Part shown: positions 7,399-15,745 of the stretch, piece after piece
Layout: each line of letters opens with the position of its first letter
Numbering within the stretch: the first letter of the stretch is position 1
Assembly: GCF_014196425.1 (NCBI RefSeq)
Contig: NZ_JACIDR010000001.1
Span: forward strand, 496,001-560,000
Origin: Hansschlegelia beijingensis
GTDB taxonomy: Bacteria > Pseudomonadota > Alphaproteobacteria > Rhizobiales > Methylopilaceae
Direction: 5' to 3'
DNA length: 64,000 bases
Notes under the pieces: generated by a model
Told to the model about the DNA's origin: nothing
Seen by the model: only the letters and a program-made list of their open reading frames with translations
Database searches by the model: none
Program-made: the position numbers and the translations under genes

Positions 7399-9294
7399 CT
7401 ATGGCCGCGCTGCCGGCGCGGGGGCGGCCGCGAGATCGCTCACGACCCGCAACCCGTTGGTCACGTAGGGGACCGCCGCGTCGTACTTGAAGCGCGCGGC
7501 GGACCGCACATAGCGGGCGTCGCTGTTGAAGCCGCCGCCCCGGAGCACGCGCTGTCCGCAATCCGGAGTGGTCACAGCGCGCGCGTCCGACGGTGCCGAG
7601 CGGTAGTCCGGGGTCCAGCAATCCTCGACCCACTCGGCCGCGTTTCCCGCTGTGTCGTAGAGCCCGAAGCCGTTGGGCGGGAAGCTGCCCGTCGCCACGA
7701 CGGCGCCCCGGGCGCCGCCGCAGTCCGCGCAATTCGCGTGGGTCTCCCCGACCTCGTCGCCCCACCAGAACGAGCCGACTGCGCCGCCCCGCGCGGCGTA
7801 TTCCCACTCGGCCTCGCTCGGCAGGCGGTAGGGCTGGCCGGTCGCGTCGGAGAGCCAGTCGGCGTAGCGGCGAGCCTGGTTCCAGCTGACGCCGGTGGCG
7901 GGCGCGCGGTCGTCCGCGGCGCGCGGATTCCGGGCGAGCGGCTCGCAGCCTCCCGCGGCCACGCAGGCGACCCATTCACGCCGCGTCACCTCGCGCTGGC
8001 CGATCGCGAAGGGCTTCGCCAGCGTCACGATGCGCACCGGCCGCTCGTCGGCGCGGCCGTCGTCGGAGCCCATCCGGAACGCCCCGGCGGGCGCCACCGT
8101 CATCACGGGGCAGTCCTGGCAATCCTTGAACGTGGCGCCGGGACGAAGACCCGCGGTCTCCCGCTCGGAAAGCGCCTTGGGCGGCGCGCTCGCTATCGCG
8201 GGCGCATCGGCTTCCGGCGCCCGTGCCCGCGGCAGCAGGAACGCCGCGGCCCCGGCGACGATGACGACGGTCGCGACCGCGAGGCCGACGACTTTCGCGC
8301 GGCCGCTCGCGGACCTGGCGCCCCCGCCGGGCGCGGGCGCCGCAGGAGCCTGCGCGGCGGCCGGCAGCAGGCTTCTTGCGTGGGCGACCGAGGCCGGCCG
8401 CCCGGCGGGCTCGATCGCGAGCAGCGCATCGACGAGCCGAAGAAGCGCCTCGTCGTAGCGCCCCGCGGCGGCGACGCCGGCGGGCGGAAGCGGATCGTCC
8501 CGCAGGCGCCTCAGGGAGTCGGTCGGAACCTTGCCGGTGACCGCCCGGTAGAGGATCGCCCCAAGGGAGTAGATGTCCGACCAGGGTCCCTGCTGATCCC
8601 CGATGCCGTACTGCTCGGGCGGCGAGTAGTTCGGCGATACGATCTGGGTGACGGTCGCGCTGTGGCGCAGTCCGAAATCGCGCGCCGCGCCGAAGTCGAT
8701 GAGGACCGGCGTGTCGTCGTCGCGCAGGATCACGTTCCTCGGCTTTAGGTCGCGATGCAGGATGGCCCGGTCATGGAGCGCGCCCAGCCCATCGAGCACG
8801 CCGTTCAGGATGCTGAGGACGCGGCGCTCCGGCAGCGGCGCCTCCTCGAGCGTCGCCTCCAGCGAGCGGCCCTGCACGAAGTCCAGCACGATGTAGCCGG
8901 TGCCGTGGGCCTCGAAGAACCTGCGGACCTGCACGATGTTGGGGTGCCGAACGCGGGCGATGATCCGGGCCTCGTCCAGGAAGGACGCGACGCCGGCGTC
9001 GAAGGTCGCGGCGTCCCGGCTCGACCGCGCCCGCGCCGACTGGTCGCTGGCCCTGATCGCCGCGTGCGCGGGAAAGAACTCCTTGACCGCGACCGGCTCC
9101 CTGAGAAGCGTGTCCTCGGCCAGATAGGTGATGCCGAAGCCGCCGTGGCCCAGCACGGCGTCGATCCGGTACTCGAACAGGCGCGTGCCGCGCGAAAGCG
9201 CGGCCAGGTGGTCGTCCGTCCCGCCGAAGCGGGCGGCGTTCCGGAGCGCCGGATCTGTCGCCCGCAGAAGATCGCCGCTGTCCTCCTTCGCCAT
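7399..9294 (-). CDS. Transmembrane Ser/Thr kinase fused to a formylglycine-generating-enzyme-like domain
   Basis: 631 residues from the ATG at 9294, which overlaps the preceding stop (TGATG). Kinase domain at about 42-310: Gly-loop LGHGGFGITYLAED, Lys71 in VAVKEFF, HRDLKPRN at 180-187 and DFG at 200-202. All catalytic residues are present. A Pro/Gly linker is followed by one membrane helix (about 335-355), then an FGE-sulfatase/DUF323 domain at about 385-630 in the periplasm (PAGAFRMGSDDGR, EVTRREW, PSEAEWEYAARGG). The same arrangement occurs in PpkA-like T6SS kinases, where the outer domain senses an envelope signal. The FHA protein in the same operon is the likely reader of its phosphorylation. 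Confidence 0.93.
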   Translation of the reverse strand: MAKEDSGDLLRATDPALRNAARFGGTDDHLAALSRGTRLFEYRIDAVLGHGGFGITYLAEDTLLREPVAVKEFFPAHAAIRASDQSARARSSRDAATFDAGVASFLDEARIIARVRHPNIVQVRRFFEAHGTGYIVLDFVQGRSLEATLEEAPLPERRVLSILNGVLDGLGALHDRAILHRDLKPRNVILRDDDTPVLIDFGAARDFGLRHSATVTQIVSPNYSPPEQYGIGDQQGPWSDIYSLGAILYRAVTGKVPTDSLRRLRDDPLPPAGVAAAGRYDEALLRLVDALLAIEPAGRPASVAHARSLLPAAAQAPAAPAPGGGARSASGRAKVVGLAVATVVIVAGAAAFLLPRARAPEADAPAIASAPPKALSERETAGLRPGATFKDCQDCPVMTVAPAGAFRMGSDDGRADERPVRIVTLAKPFAIGQREVTRREWVACVAAGGCEPLARNPRAADDRAPATGVSWNQARRYADWLSDATGQPYRLPSEAEWEYAARGGAVGSFWWGDEVGETHANCADCGGARGAVVATGSFPPNGFGLYDTAGNAAEWVEDCWTPDYRSAPSDARAVTTPDCGQRVLRGGGFNSDARYVRSAARFKYDAAVPYVTNGLRVVSDLAAAPAPAARP

Positions 9295-9773
9295 CAATCG
9301 GCGCTTCGGAAGGTGAGGCCGGCGAACGTCCGGCATCCCGGCTGCGCGGGGTCGACCGCAAATCCTCCGAAGACGCTGGCGACCCGGCAGGTGAAGGGAA
9401 ACCGGGTTCTTCCGACGTCGCCGTCGCCGTTCACGAAGGTGATGGCGCCGGCGCGGCTCTCGTAGCGGCCGACCGCCTGGCGAGCGCCTCCGAGTTCCTG
9501 GACCAGGAACGCGCCGTCCGGCTGGAGGGAGAGGGCGACGGAGGCCGAGAGGTAGATTCCGGGCCGCACCCTCGCGCCGCCGCCGCTCTTGGTCCCGACC
9601 GCGTCCGCGGCCGCGATCCCGAGGACGGACGCCGCAAGCGCGACCACGCCGACGCTGCGGCTGCGCGCCGGCCGTAGCGGCGCGGCCGCGCCGTCCCGTC
9701 GAGAGGAGGGAAAAAGCTTCCTGCGGCTCAGCTTGGACCGTCGCCGGACGTCGGCCTCGGTCGGGCGCATCAT
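9294..9773 (-). CDS. Membrane-anchored or exported protein, unknown function
   Basis: About 159 residues from the double ATG at 9773/9770; the frame is open to 9842, so a longer start is possible. A basic cytoplasmic stretch (RRRSKLSRRK) precedes a hydrophobic segment at about 42-60 (VGVVALAASVLGIAA), giving a signal anchor. The outer domain is a small beta-rich module with two cysteines (FTCRVASV and GCRTF). The stop overlaps the kinase start by one base. It appears to be the first gene of the run, so a promoter is expected in 9774-9945, but I could not pick a convincing -35/-10 pair. Family not recognised. Confidence 0.65.
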   Translation of the reverse strand: MMRPTEADVRRRSKLSRRKLFPSSRRDGAAAPLRPARSRSVGVVALAASVLGIAAADAVGTKSGGGARVRPGIYLSASVALSLQPDGAFLVQELGGARQAVGRYESRAGAITFVNGDGDVGRTRFPFTCRVASVFGGFAVDPAQPGCRTFAGLTFRSAD

Positions 9774-9945
9774 GATTTCGAACAAGGGATGACCGGCGGC
9801 TGAAGGGCTTCGATGACTGAATGAAGACCCGGCGCGTTGCACCCAGATGTTCCGCTGGTTACGCCTGTAATTGCGTCTTCCGGGGAATGGGGCGCCGAAT
9901 TCATGCCGGCCGCCGCGAAAGCGCTGGTCGCCCCTCGCGCCTGCT

Positions 9946-10380
9946 TCAGTCGGCGAGCGGCCGCTTCGGACCGCCCAGCAGCGCGGCGCGCACCCGGACG
10001 TCCGCGAGCGCCAGCCCGACCCAGATCGAGAGCCCGAGGAAGATGCTCAAAAGCTGAGGCGGGGACCCGAACCCCTCGACCCGAAAATGCGAGCAGATCG
10101 CTCCGCCGAGGAAGCCGGTCGTGAGCACCGCCCCGAGCGGCGCGAACCGGGGGATCGCAAGCAGGGCCGCGCAGGTCAGGGTGATGACCGCAAGTCGCGG
10201 GCCCTGGTCCGCGGCGAAGCCGATCTGCGTCAGGGCGCGCACCATCACGTCCGGCGAAAGGATCTGGAGGATGCCGTCTGCGAGCAGGAGCAACGAGGCC
10301 CCCAGGACAACCGCGCGCCCGAGCACCGCGGCGCGCACCGTCCCGATGCTTCGGGATGAGGGAAGTGCTTCGTACGTCAT
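9946..10380 (-). CDS. DoxX-like integral membrane protein
   Basis: 144 residues from the ATG at 10380. Four predicted membrane helices, roughly 18-40 (VVLGASLLLLADGIL), 58-76 (LAVITLTCAALLAIP), 80-98 and 112-132. This is the size and topology of DoxX-like/SURF4-type small membrane proteins. Such proteins often accompany oxidative-stress genes, and here the next minus-strand gene upstream (105 nt away) encodes an exported superoxide dismutase. The biochemical role of this family is not settled. It is probably not part of the 7-10 kb kinase run, which starts about 170 nt further left. Confidence 0.75.
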   Translation of the reverse strand: MTYEALPSSRSIGTVRAAVLGRAVVLGASLLLLADGILQILSPDVMVRALTQIGFAADQGPRLAVITLTCAALLAIPRFAPLGAVLTTGFLGGAICSHFRVEGFGSPPQLLSIFLGLSIWVGLALADVRVRAALLGGPKRPLAD

Positions 10381-10485
10381 CTCTGGATGTCCTCGTCTGA
10401 GGGTGAAGTCGTCTTCAGACCGCGCCAGCAACGCCGACGGCCGCGCCGCCGCGTGAGGCGGTCGCCTCGGATCGTCGGCGTCGCG

Positions 10486-11223
10486 CTAGATGGTCAGTTC
10501 GCCCGTCCGGGCGGCGCGGTAGCGTTCCTCGATGCGCGCCCAGTTCAGCACGTCCCACCACGCCTTGAGGTAGTCGGCGCGCCGGCTCTGATACTTGAGG
10601 TAGTAGGAGTGCTCCCACAGATCGTTGCCGAACAGGACGCGTTTGCCGTCCATCAGGGGCGTGTCCTGGTTCGGCCGGGTCTCGATCGCGAGCCTGCCCG
10701 TCCGGTCGACCGTCACGAACACCCAGCCCGACCCGAAAACGCCGGCGCCGGCTGCGTTGAACCGGCGCTGCAGGTCATCGAGCCCGCCGAAGTCGCGCTC
10801 AATCGCCTCCATGGCTTCGCCGGTCGGCGCGCCTCCGGCGCCGCCCATGACCAGCCAGTACATCGAGTGGTTCGCATGGCCGCCGAGATTGTTGTGCACC
10901 GTGGCGCGCACGGCGTCCGGCAGGTCGCCGAGGCGGGAGAGCACGTGCTCGATGGGGCGCTTCGCGATCTCCGGGGCGACCTTCGCGGCCTGGTTCAGGT
11001 TGGCGACGTAAGCCGCATGATGCCGGCCGTGATGCAGAGCGACGGTCTGGGCGTCGATGCTCGGCTCCAGCGCGCTCGCCGCGTAGGGCAGGGGAGGAAG
11101 CTGGAACGGACCGGAGGAGCCGCCCGCGCTCGTGTTGTCGTAGGACTGGCTGAAGCCGTCGCGCGAGGTCGCGACGATCGCCGTCGCGCCGGCGGCGACG
11201 GTCAGCAGGGTGCGGCGTGTCAT
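10486..11223 (-). CDS. Exported Fe/Mn superoxide dismutase
   Basis: 245 residues. The N-terminus MTRRTLLTVAAGATAIV has a twin-arginine pattern, so the enzyme is probably sent folded to the periplasm. A typical Fe/Mn-SOD follows: LPPLPYAASALEP at about 41-53, metal-ligand His in HHGRHHAAYVANLN, a second His in LGGHANHSMYW, and the C-terminal Asp/His ligands in DLWEHSYYLKY. It disproportionates superoxide to oxygen and peroxide. A GTG 6 nt upstream (11229) sits at a better distance from AAGGA and is an alternative start. The DUF3455 gene lies 104 nt upstream on the same strand. Confidence 0.93.
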   Translation of the reverse strand: MTRRTLLTVAAGATAIVATSRDGFSQSYDNTSAGGSSGPFQLPPLPYAASALEPSIDAQTVALHHGRHHAAYVANLNQAAKVAPEIAKRPIEHVLSRLGDLPDAVRATVHNNLGGHANHSMYWLVMGGAGGAPTGEAMEAIERDFGGLDDLQRRFNAAGAGVFGSGWVFVTVDRTGRLAIETRPNQDTPLMDGKRVLFGNDLWEHSYYLKYQSRRADYLKAWWDVLNWARIEERYRAARTGELTI

Positions 11224-11327
11224 GGCCACGGTCGATCCTTTCCCGAGAGGAACGGAGGGGGAGCCGGAGGCGAGGATCGCCTTCGGGTTCGATGCGGAAC
11301 TTGTGGGCGGGGCGGCGCGACGGGCGC

Positions 11328-11876
11328 TCAGCCGCGGAGAAAGACGTACTCCGCGGCGTAGGGTTGGAGATGGAGAGCGCCGGGCTCGCCGCAGATCCCG
11401 CTGAAGACGCCGCCATGGGTCTCCAGCCGCTGGATCGTTGTGGCCTGCGCGAGCGATCCCTCGCCGCTTCGCCGGACGACGGCGAGCTTGAGCTGGGCGA
11501 TGTCGCCGGCGGTCGGGCCCGGGCTCTGGGCTTCCACGCGGCCGACGACCACGTCTCCGGAAAGCTCCCAGCTCGGACCTGCGAAGTGGCGGCCGACCGT
11601 CTTGCCGTCCTGCAGCAGCGTGGCGAGCGGCTCCCGGAACCGCCACGCCAGGCCCGCCGGCCCGGCGACGCATTCGTAGATCTGGACGCCCTCAGCGTGC
11701 AGCCGCGCGATCTCGACCTTGCCGGGCGCGGCGATCTGCGCGGGAATGTCGGCGGCGGTCGGGGCGCCGGCGGCGAGCAGACCGCCGATGGCGATCAGGC
11801 CGAGCCCGCCCGCCGCGAGCCAACTCGCTGACATGCGAGGCGCGCCGGGCGCGCTCGCGGAGACGTCAGGCTTCAT
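11328..11876 (-). CDS. DUF3455 exported protein
   Basis: 182 residues from an ATG at 11876 with GGAGGGG about 8 nt upstream. One hydrophobic segment at about 19-40 (AAGGLGLIAIGGLLAAG) serves as signal peptide or anchor. The remainder matches the DUF3455 pattern seen in many proteobacteria and fungi: a G-V-Q-I-Y-E-C start, a GPSWEL middle and a LAVVRRSGEG segment before the C-terminal Cys. The function of the family is unknown. The neighbours on this strand are the exported SOD and DoxX-like genes, which hints at an oxidative or envelope stress group. Confidence 0.82.
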   Translation of the reverse strand: MKPDVSASAPGAPRMSASWLAAGGLGLIAIGGLLAAGAPTAADIPAQIAAPGKVEIARLHAEGVQIYECVAGPAGLAWRFREPLATLLQDGKTVGRHFAGPSWELSGDVVVGRVEAQSPGPTAGDIAQLKLAVVRRSGEGSLAQATTIQRLETHGGVFSGICGEPGALHLQPYAAEYVFLRG

Positions 11877-12216
11877 CGCGATTACCCCTCCGAGAGCGCC
11901 GGGGCCCGTGTCGCTCGGCCCGTGTGCGGCTCCGCCGAAGCAAGTCCGTCAGTGCGACGGGGCTGGCGCGGCGGCGTTCCTGGAGGTGATCTGCAAGTAT
12001 GGATAATGCAGTCGCGTTTCACTTGGGGTTTGTCCTGCTACAGAAGTAATGGCGCTCCGCTGATGCGCGAAGATGCGCCGGCTCCCCAGCGCCCCTTGTG
12101 TTGCATTCGTAATGGGGCGGCCGATCGCGCCATGCCCGTGTAACCGAGGCCAGCTACCTCGCGGCCCTTCAGGACCGCCCGCGCCATCCCGGCCGGCGGC
12201 CCGCCGGAGAAGCGAG
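11877..12216. other. Divergent intergenic region, no gene seen
   Basis: 340 nt between the divergently oriented DUF3455 and hydroxylase genes. It should hold promoters for both. I see no convincing open frame, strong palindrome or clear sigma-70 hexamer pair. The part around 11995-12060 is AT-richer than its surroundings and is the likeliest promoter location. Confidence 0.5.
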
Positions 12217-13422
12217 ATGGCGATGGACAGACAATCGAGCCTGGGCGCGGCCGCCCGCATGCGTGAGCGCTTCGAGGAGCCGGCCGGAGCGGCGCGCATC
12301 CTCGCCGAGATCGACGCGCTCGCGCCGGTGATCGTCGCGGAGGCGTCGAAGGGCGAGGCGGAGCGGCGGATATCGCCGGTCATCATGGAGCGGCTCGGCG
12401 CGGCCGGCCTCTACCGGGCGACCGCCCCGCGGAGCCACGGCGGCCTCGAGGTCGACCTCGCGACCATCGGCACGATCATCCGCCGCCTCGCGCGGCTCGA
12501 CGCCTCCGTCGGATGGGTCGCGGGCGTGCGCATGGTGGTGCAACTCGGCCTGCCTCTGCTGCCCCGCGACCGGTACGAGGCCGTGATGGGCGATGGCCCG
12601 GACGTCCTGCTCAACGCCAGCAACCAGCCCGGCGGACAGGCCGAGGCGACGCCGGAAGGACTGCGCGTCACCGGCCGCTGGCCGTTCGCGAGCGGCTGCG
12701 AGGATTCGCACTGGATGGCGCTCGCCTGCGTGCTGACCCGGGACGGCGCGCCGCTTCCCGGCCCGATGGAAGGCGTCCCGGCGATGCGGATGGTGCTCGT
12801 GCCGCGCCGGCACATACGGATTGAAGACACCTGGCGCGCCCTGGGGCTCGAGGCCACGGCGAGCCATCATGTGGTGGTTGATGGCGCGGTGATCCCGGAA
12901 AGCGACGCGATCGACGTCGGGTCGGCGCGCTCCTGCCTGCCGGGCCCGCTCCAGGGCCGGGCGATGCAGATCGCGGCGCTCATGCATTGCCCCCTGGCGC
13001 TGGGCGTCGCCGAAGGCGCGCTCGACGACCTCGTCGCCGCGGCGAAAGCCGGCCGCCGCCTGCTCGGCTCCGCGACGGCGTTGAAGGATTCCGAGGTCTT
13101 TCAGTTCCAGCTCGGTCAGGCCCAGGCTGAACTGAGGGCGGCCGAGGCGCTCACCGACGCCGAGACCGCGCGGCTGTGGAACGACGCCGAGGCCGGCCTG
13201 CTTCAGCCGGGGCTCCCGCACCCGGCGCTCCTCCAGTCGGCGGCCTGGATCACGCAGGCCTGCCTGCGGGTGACCCAGAAATGCTTCGAGCTCTGCGGCG
13301 CCTCGGCCGTCTACGAAAGCTCGTCCCTGCAGCGTCGTCTGCGCGACCTGTCGACCGCGGCGCAGCACACCCATGTGCAGGGCCGCAACTACATCCCGGC
13401 GAGCCGCCTGCTCCTCCAGTGA
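12217..13422 (+). CDS. Acyl-CoA dehydrogenase-fold flavin monooxygenase/hydroxylase
   Basis: 401 residues from the ATG at 12217 with GGAGAAG 5 nt upstream; an upstream in-frame ATG at 12073 reads through non-coding-like sequence. The fold is acyl-CoA dehydrogenase: an all-alpha N-terminal third, a central beta domain with GRWPFASGCEDSHW (about 150-163), and a C-terminal helical domain containing WITQACLRVTQKCFELCGA. This pattern belongs to the group D two-component hydroxylases (HpaB/HsaA/DszC-like), which use reduced flavin from a partner reductase, rather than to true acyl-CoA dehydrogenases. No reductase gene is adjacent, so the substrate and partner cannot be named. Confidence 0.82.
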   Translation: MAMDRQSSLGAAARMRERFEEPAGAARILAEIDALAPVIVAEASKGEAERRISPVIMERLGAAGLYRATAPRSHGGLEVDLATIGTIIRRLARLDASVGWVAGVRMVVQLGLPLLPRDRYEAVMGDGPDVLLNASNQPGGQAEATPEGLRVTGRWPFASGCEDSHWMALACVLTRDGAPLPGPMEGVPAMRMVLVPRRHIRIEDTWRALGLEATASHHVVVDGAVIPESDAIDVGSARSCLPGPLQGRAMQIAALMHCPLALGVAEGALDDLVAAAKAGRRLLGSATALKDSEVFQFQLGQAQAELRAAEALTDAETARLWNDAEAGLLQPGLPHPALLQSAAWITQACLRVTQKCFELCGASAVYESSSLQRRLRDLSTAAQHTHVQGRNYIPASRLLLQ

Positions 13423-13647
13423 AGCCGGCGTGACCGGCGCCGTGTGGGCTGGCGGAGGCCTGCGAGCAGGACTGTCCTCACCGCCAAGCACGTTCGGGAG
13501 CGCGGATGCGCGCGCTCTCGAACGATGCGGCGCACGAGCTTCAGCGGCGCGGCCTCAAGGCTTCCCGCTGGAAGGCGCTGCGCCTCCAGCAATGCCAAGC
13601 GGACGGCCGAATATGCGCCGCGGTTCGCCCAAGGCGTCTAGCGGGTG

Positions 13648-14073
13648 TCAGGCCGCCTCGAGCACCCTGACATCGAGGGTCCGCCCAAGCGCATCGAAGG
13701 CGGCTTCCAGTTGATCAAGCCGCGAGGCGTGATCCAACCGGAAGAGCCGGTCCACCTGCTCACGATGCCAGCCAAGGCGGCGCGCGAGTTCAGCCCGCGA
13801 CATGCCTTGAGCCTTCAGAGCCATGTAAAGCAGGGTCTTCACGGCGGTGAGCGCCGGAAGCCGCGCCACGCTGTCGCCGGCCTTCAAGGCCGGCGTCGGG
13901 ATCTCGGCGCCCTCTGCGATCCTCGCGGCGATCGCCTCCTCGATAGCGGAGACGGCGTTCGACAGGACGCTCGGACCATCCTCGCCGTAGGTGGTGACCT
14001 CCGGCAGATCGGGACAGGTGACAAGGAACGTGCCGTTGTCATCCGGTGTGGTCTGGATCTTGTACGCGAGCAT
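13648..14073 (-). CDS. hicB: HicB-type antitoxin with helix-turn-helix
   Basis: 141 residues from the ATG at 14073 (a GTG at 14076 is the alternative); it overlaps the hicA stop. Residues 1-55 form the partial RNase-H fold of HicB (PDDNGTFLVTCPDLPEVTTYGED), which caps the HicA toxin. Residues about 75-125 form an Xre-type helix-turn-helix (MSRAELARRLGWHREQVDRLFRL) that would bind the operator upstream of hicA. The pair follows the usual toxin-first order. It borders plasmid-type genes, consistent with a stabilising role on mobile DNA. Confidence 0.92.
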   Translation of the reverse strand: MLAYKIQTTPDDNGTFLVTCPDLPEVTTYGEDGPSVLSNAVSAIEEAIAARIAEGAEIPTPALKAGDSVARLPALTAVKTLLYMALKAQGMSRAELARRLGWHREQVDRLFRLDHASRLDQLEAAFDALGRTLDVRVLEAA

Positions 14074-14258
14074 CACTTCAGTCCCAGGTCCTTGAGGATC
14101 TTGTTCACGAGCCCCGTGCCGAGCTCCTTACGGCCATGCATCGGAAGCTGAGAGGTCCGGCCGTCACGCTTCACCGTCAGGTGACCGCTGCCGCCCCGGT
14201 GTGTCTCGAAGGTGCAGCCGCTCCTGGCGAGGAGCTTCTTGAGTTCGTTCGCGTTCAC
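14073..14258 (-). CDS. hicA: HicA-type mRNA interferase toxin
   Basis: 61 residues from a GTG at 14258. The double-stranded-RNA-binding fold of HicA is plain: NANELKKLLARSGCTF, the catalytic His in GSGHLTVKRDG, and LPMHGRKELGTGLVNKIL. HicA cleaves mRNA and arrests growth until neutralised by HicB. The start is placed at the GTG because the family begins almost exactly here and a 32-bp palindrome lies only 15 bp upstream. The stop codon overlaps the hicB start, so the two are translationally coupled. Confidence 0.9.
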   Translation of the reverse strand: MNANELKKLLARSGCTFETHRGGSGHLTVKRDGRTSQLPMHGRKELGTGLVNKILKDLGLK

Positions 14259-14272
14259 GAAATTAGGGTGCT

Positions 14273-14304
14273 CCACACTTCTGTGGAAGTCAACAGAAGT
14301 GTGG
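14273..14304. promoter_or_regulatory. Perfect 12-bp palindrome, probable HicB operator
   Basis: Left arm CCACACTTCTGT at 14273-14284, 8-nt spacer, right arm ACAGAAGTGTGG at 14293-14304, with no mismatch. It lies 15 bp upstream of the hicA start, where autoregulatory operators of toxin-antitoxin operons are found. The antitoxin has an Xre-type helix-turn-helix that dimerises, which fits a two-fold symmetric site. Confidence 0.75.
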
Positions 14305-14634
14305 AACGTTGGTCTCGTTGCTGCAGCGCCTGCGATTGGGAGACCGACATCAGTCGCCGTTAGAACCCGATGACGTCCCTGCTGGCGTTGGTCGCGGGCA
14401 TCAGCGAACTGCCGGCTTATGTCCGGCATCCGGGAGCGTCCTGTTCCGCCATGTCGGCTTTGTCCGCAGGACACTTTCCCAAGAAGCTCTCGGGATGTAT
14501 GGCTGGGGCGGGAGGAACCCCACCTGCATACAAGCTCTCTCTGCGGCCCTTGAGGCATCAAGGATTTCCGCCGACGCGCGGGTGGACGGTGCGCCACCCC
14601 AGCGCGCCAGGTCAAGGCCCGGGCGCGAGACGTG
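14305..14634. other. Gene-free stretch with an interrupted hairpin
   Basis: 330 nt between the hicA operator and the 3' end of the relaxase gene. No credible open frame. An imperfect inverted repeat at 14496-14532 pairs TGTATG with CATACA and an inner GGGG with CCCC. It could be a transcription end for the relaxase gene or part of a transfer origin; nothing else supports either reading. Confidence 0.35.
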
Positions 14635-15645
14635 TCAGCCGCACGACCGAGGGACGACAGACGGGCTGAGGCCATGGGCCTCGAGGATGGCGAGCGCATC
14701 CGCCAGAGCGGCTTCAGCATTGTCGCCGCGCGACCGCTGCGCTGCGAGCTCCGCGTCCATGGAGGCGCGGTAACGCCTGGCCCTGTGGAACTCCTCGGCC
14801 GCTTCAGCCTCGCGCGCCGCCAGACGTGCTTCGTCCTCGTTCCTCAGCTCGATAAGGCGGTTCTGAAGCCGGCGCTTCGCATCCATGATCGCCTTGTCCC
14901 GTTCGCGCTCGAGGCGCCGCGTCGTCAGATGGACTTCGCGCGTCCGCCGGCGGCGACGAGGACCATAGCGCTCATGGCCGAACCGGGAGCCGACAGCGTC
15001 GTGATAATCGTCCAGCAGGCCGCTCATCGCCGTGCAGTAAGCGAGCCGCTCGGCCCGCTTACTTTCCCTGTCGGAGCCGGGCGCGGGCGCGCCTGCGACG
15101 ACGCTCTTTTCCCTGGCGGCGACGATCGCGGCGCGACCGCAGTGGATCAGATCGTGCCGCAGCCGGCCCTCCAGGAGTGGCGGCACGATGAAAAAGTGGA
15201 TGTGAGGATATTCCTCGTCGAGGTGCAGGACCGCGGACTTAAGCGCGGAGCCAAACTGCTTCTGCGCCCATTTCAGCGCCGCTTCCTTCCAGGCGAGGAA
15301 GGCGGGATCGACGATCCTGCGGCGGCCGCCGTGATCACGGCTCACGACGCTGCTTGTCTGCTTCGGGTAGCTCGCGACTGCGGCGAACATGACGATGGCG
15401 TCGATCCGGACTTTTCTTCCGATGGCGTCTCTGGCGTGATCAGCCTGCGCGATCGCCTCGGCGGCCGCCTCGCTGGGCGAGCCGCCGAAGAGGCGGATCG
15501 GCTTCATCGGCGACGGAACGTGGCGGCAGGCATGCCGCTGGCGTTCAGCCTCGGCGATGATCCCGGCGACATGCGCCTTCGGATCGCCGGTTTTGCGGGC
15601 GGCTCGCGGGTACCCGATGATGTGGAAAAAGTCGAACTTTGGCAT
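14635..15645 (-). CDS. MobV-family relaxase (plasmid mobilisation/recombination enzyme)
   Basis: 336 residues from an ATG at 15645 with AAGGAGA 7 nt upstream. The metal-binding motif HLDEEYPHIH, at about residue 150, is the HxDExxPHxH signature of MobV/Pre relaxases, which nick an origin of transfer and attach to the 5' end. The C-terminal third (about 230-320) is a charged coiled coil (ERERDKAIMDAKRRL), as in the family. It lies 101 nt downstream of the RHH/ParA pair. A MobV gene within chromosomal-looking DNA points to an integrated mobilisable plasmid or element. No matching oriT could be recognised. Confidence 0.85.
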   Translation of the reverse strand: MPKFDFFHIIGYPRAARKTGDPKAHVAGIIAEAERQRHACRHVPSPMKPIRLFGGSPSEAAAEAIAQADHARDAIGRKVRIDAIVMFAAVASYPKQTSSVVSRDHGGRRRIVDPAFLAWKEAALKWAQKQFGSALKSAVLHLDEEYPHIHFFIVPPLLEGRLRHDLIHCGRAAIVAAREKSVVAGAPAPGSDRESKRAERLAYCTAMSGLLDDYHDAVGSRFGHERYGPRRRRRTREVHLTTRRLERERDKAIMDAKRRLQNRLIELRNEDEARLAAREAEAAEEFHRARRYRASMDAELAAQRSRGDNAEAALADALAILEAHGLSPSVVPRSCG

Positions 15646-15745
15646 CGCTGTCTCCTTCGAGACGTTGATGCCCGAGAGTCTGGAAAGAGACACGCGATCA
15701 TCGAACGTGCCATCGGGCGCGATCGATATCCTATGACCGACTAGG

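Noticed and set aside
13506-13670. 54-codon plus-strand frame with GGAGCGG upstream, overlapping the 3' end of hicB
   Set aside because: Composition is only partly protein-like, a second overlapping frame is equally open, and the end runs antisense to hicB.
14496-14532. Interrupted hairpin near the relaxase gene as its oriT
   Set aside because: The pairing is imperfect, it lies at the wrong (3') side for most MobV elements, and no nick-site consensus was recognised.
15600-15745. Search for a MobV recognition site upstream of the relaxase
   Set aside because: Only 4-bp pairings were found; nothing resembling known RSA/oriT sequences.
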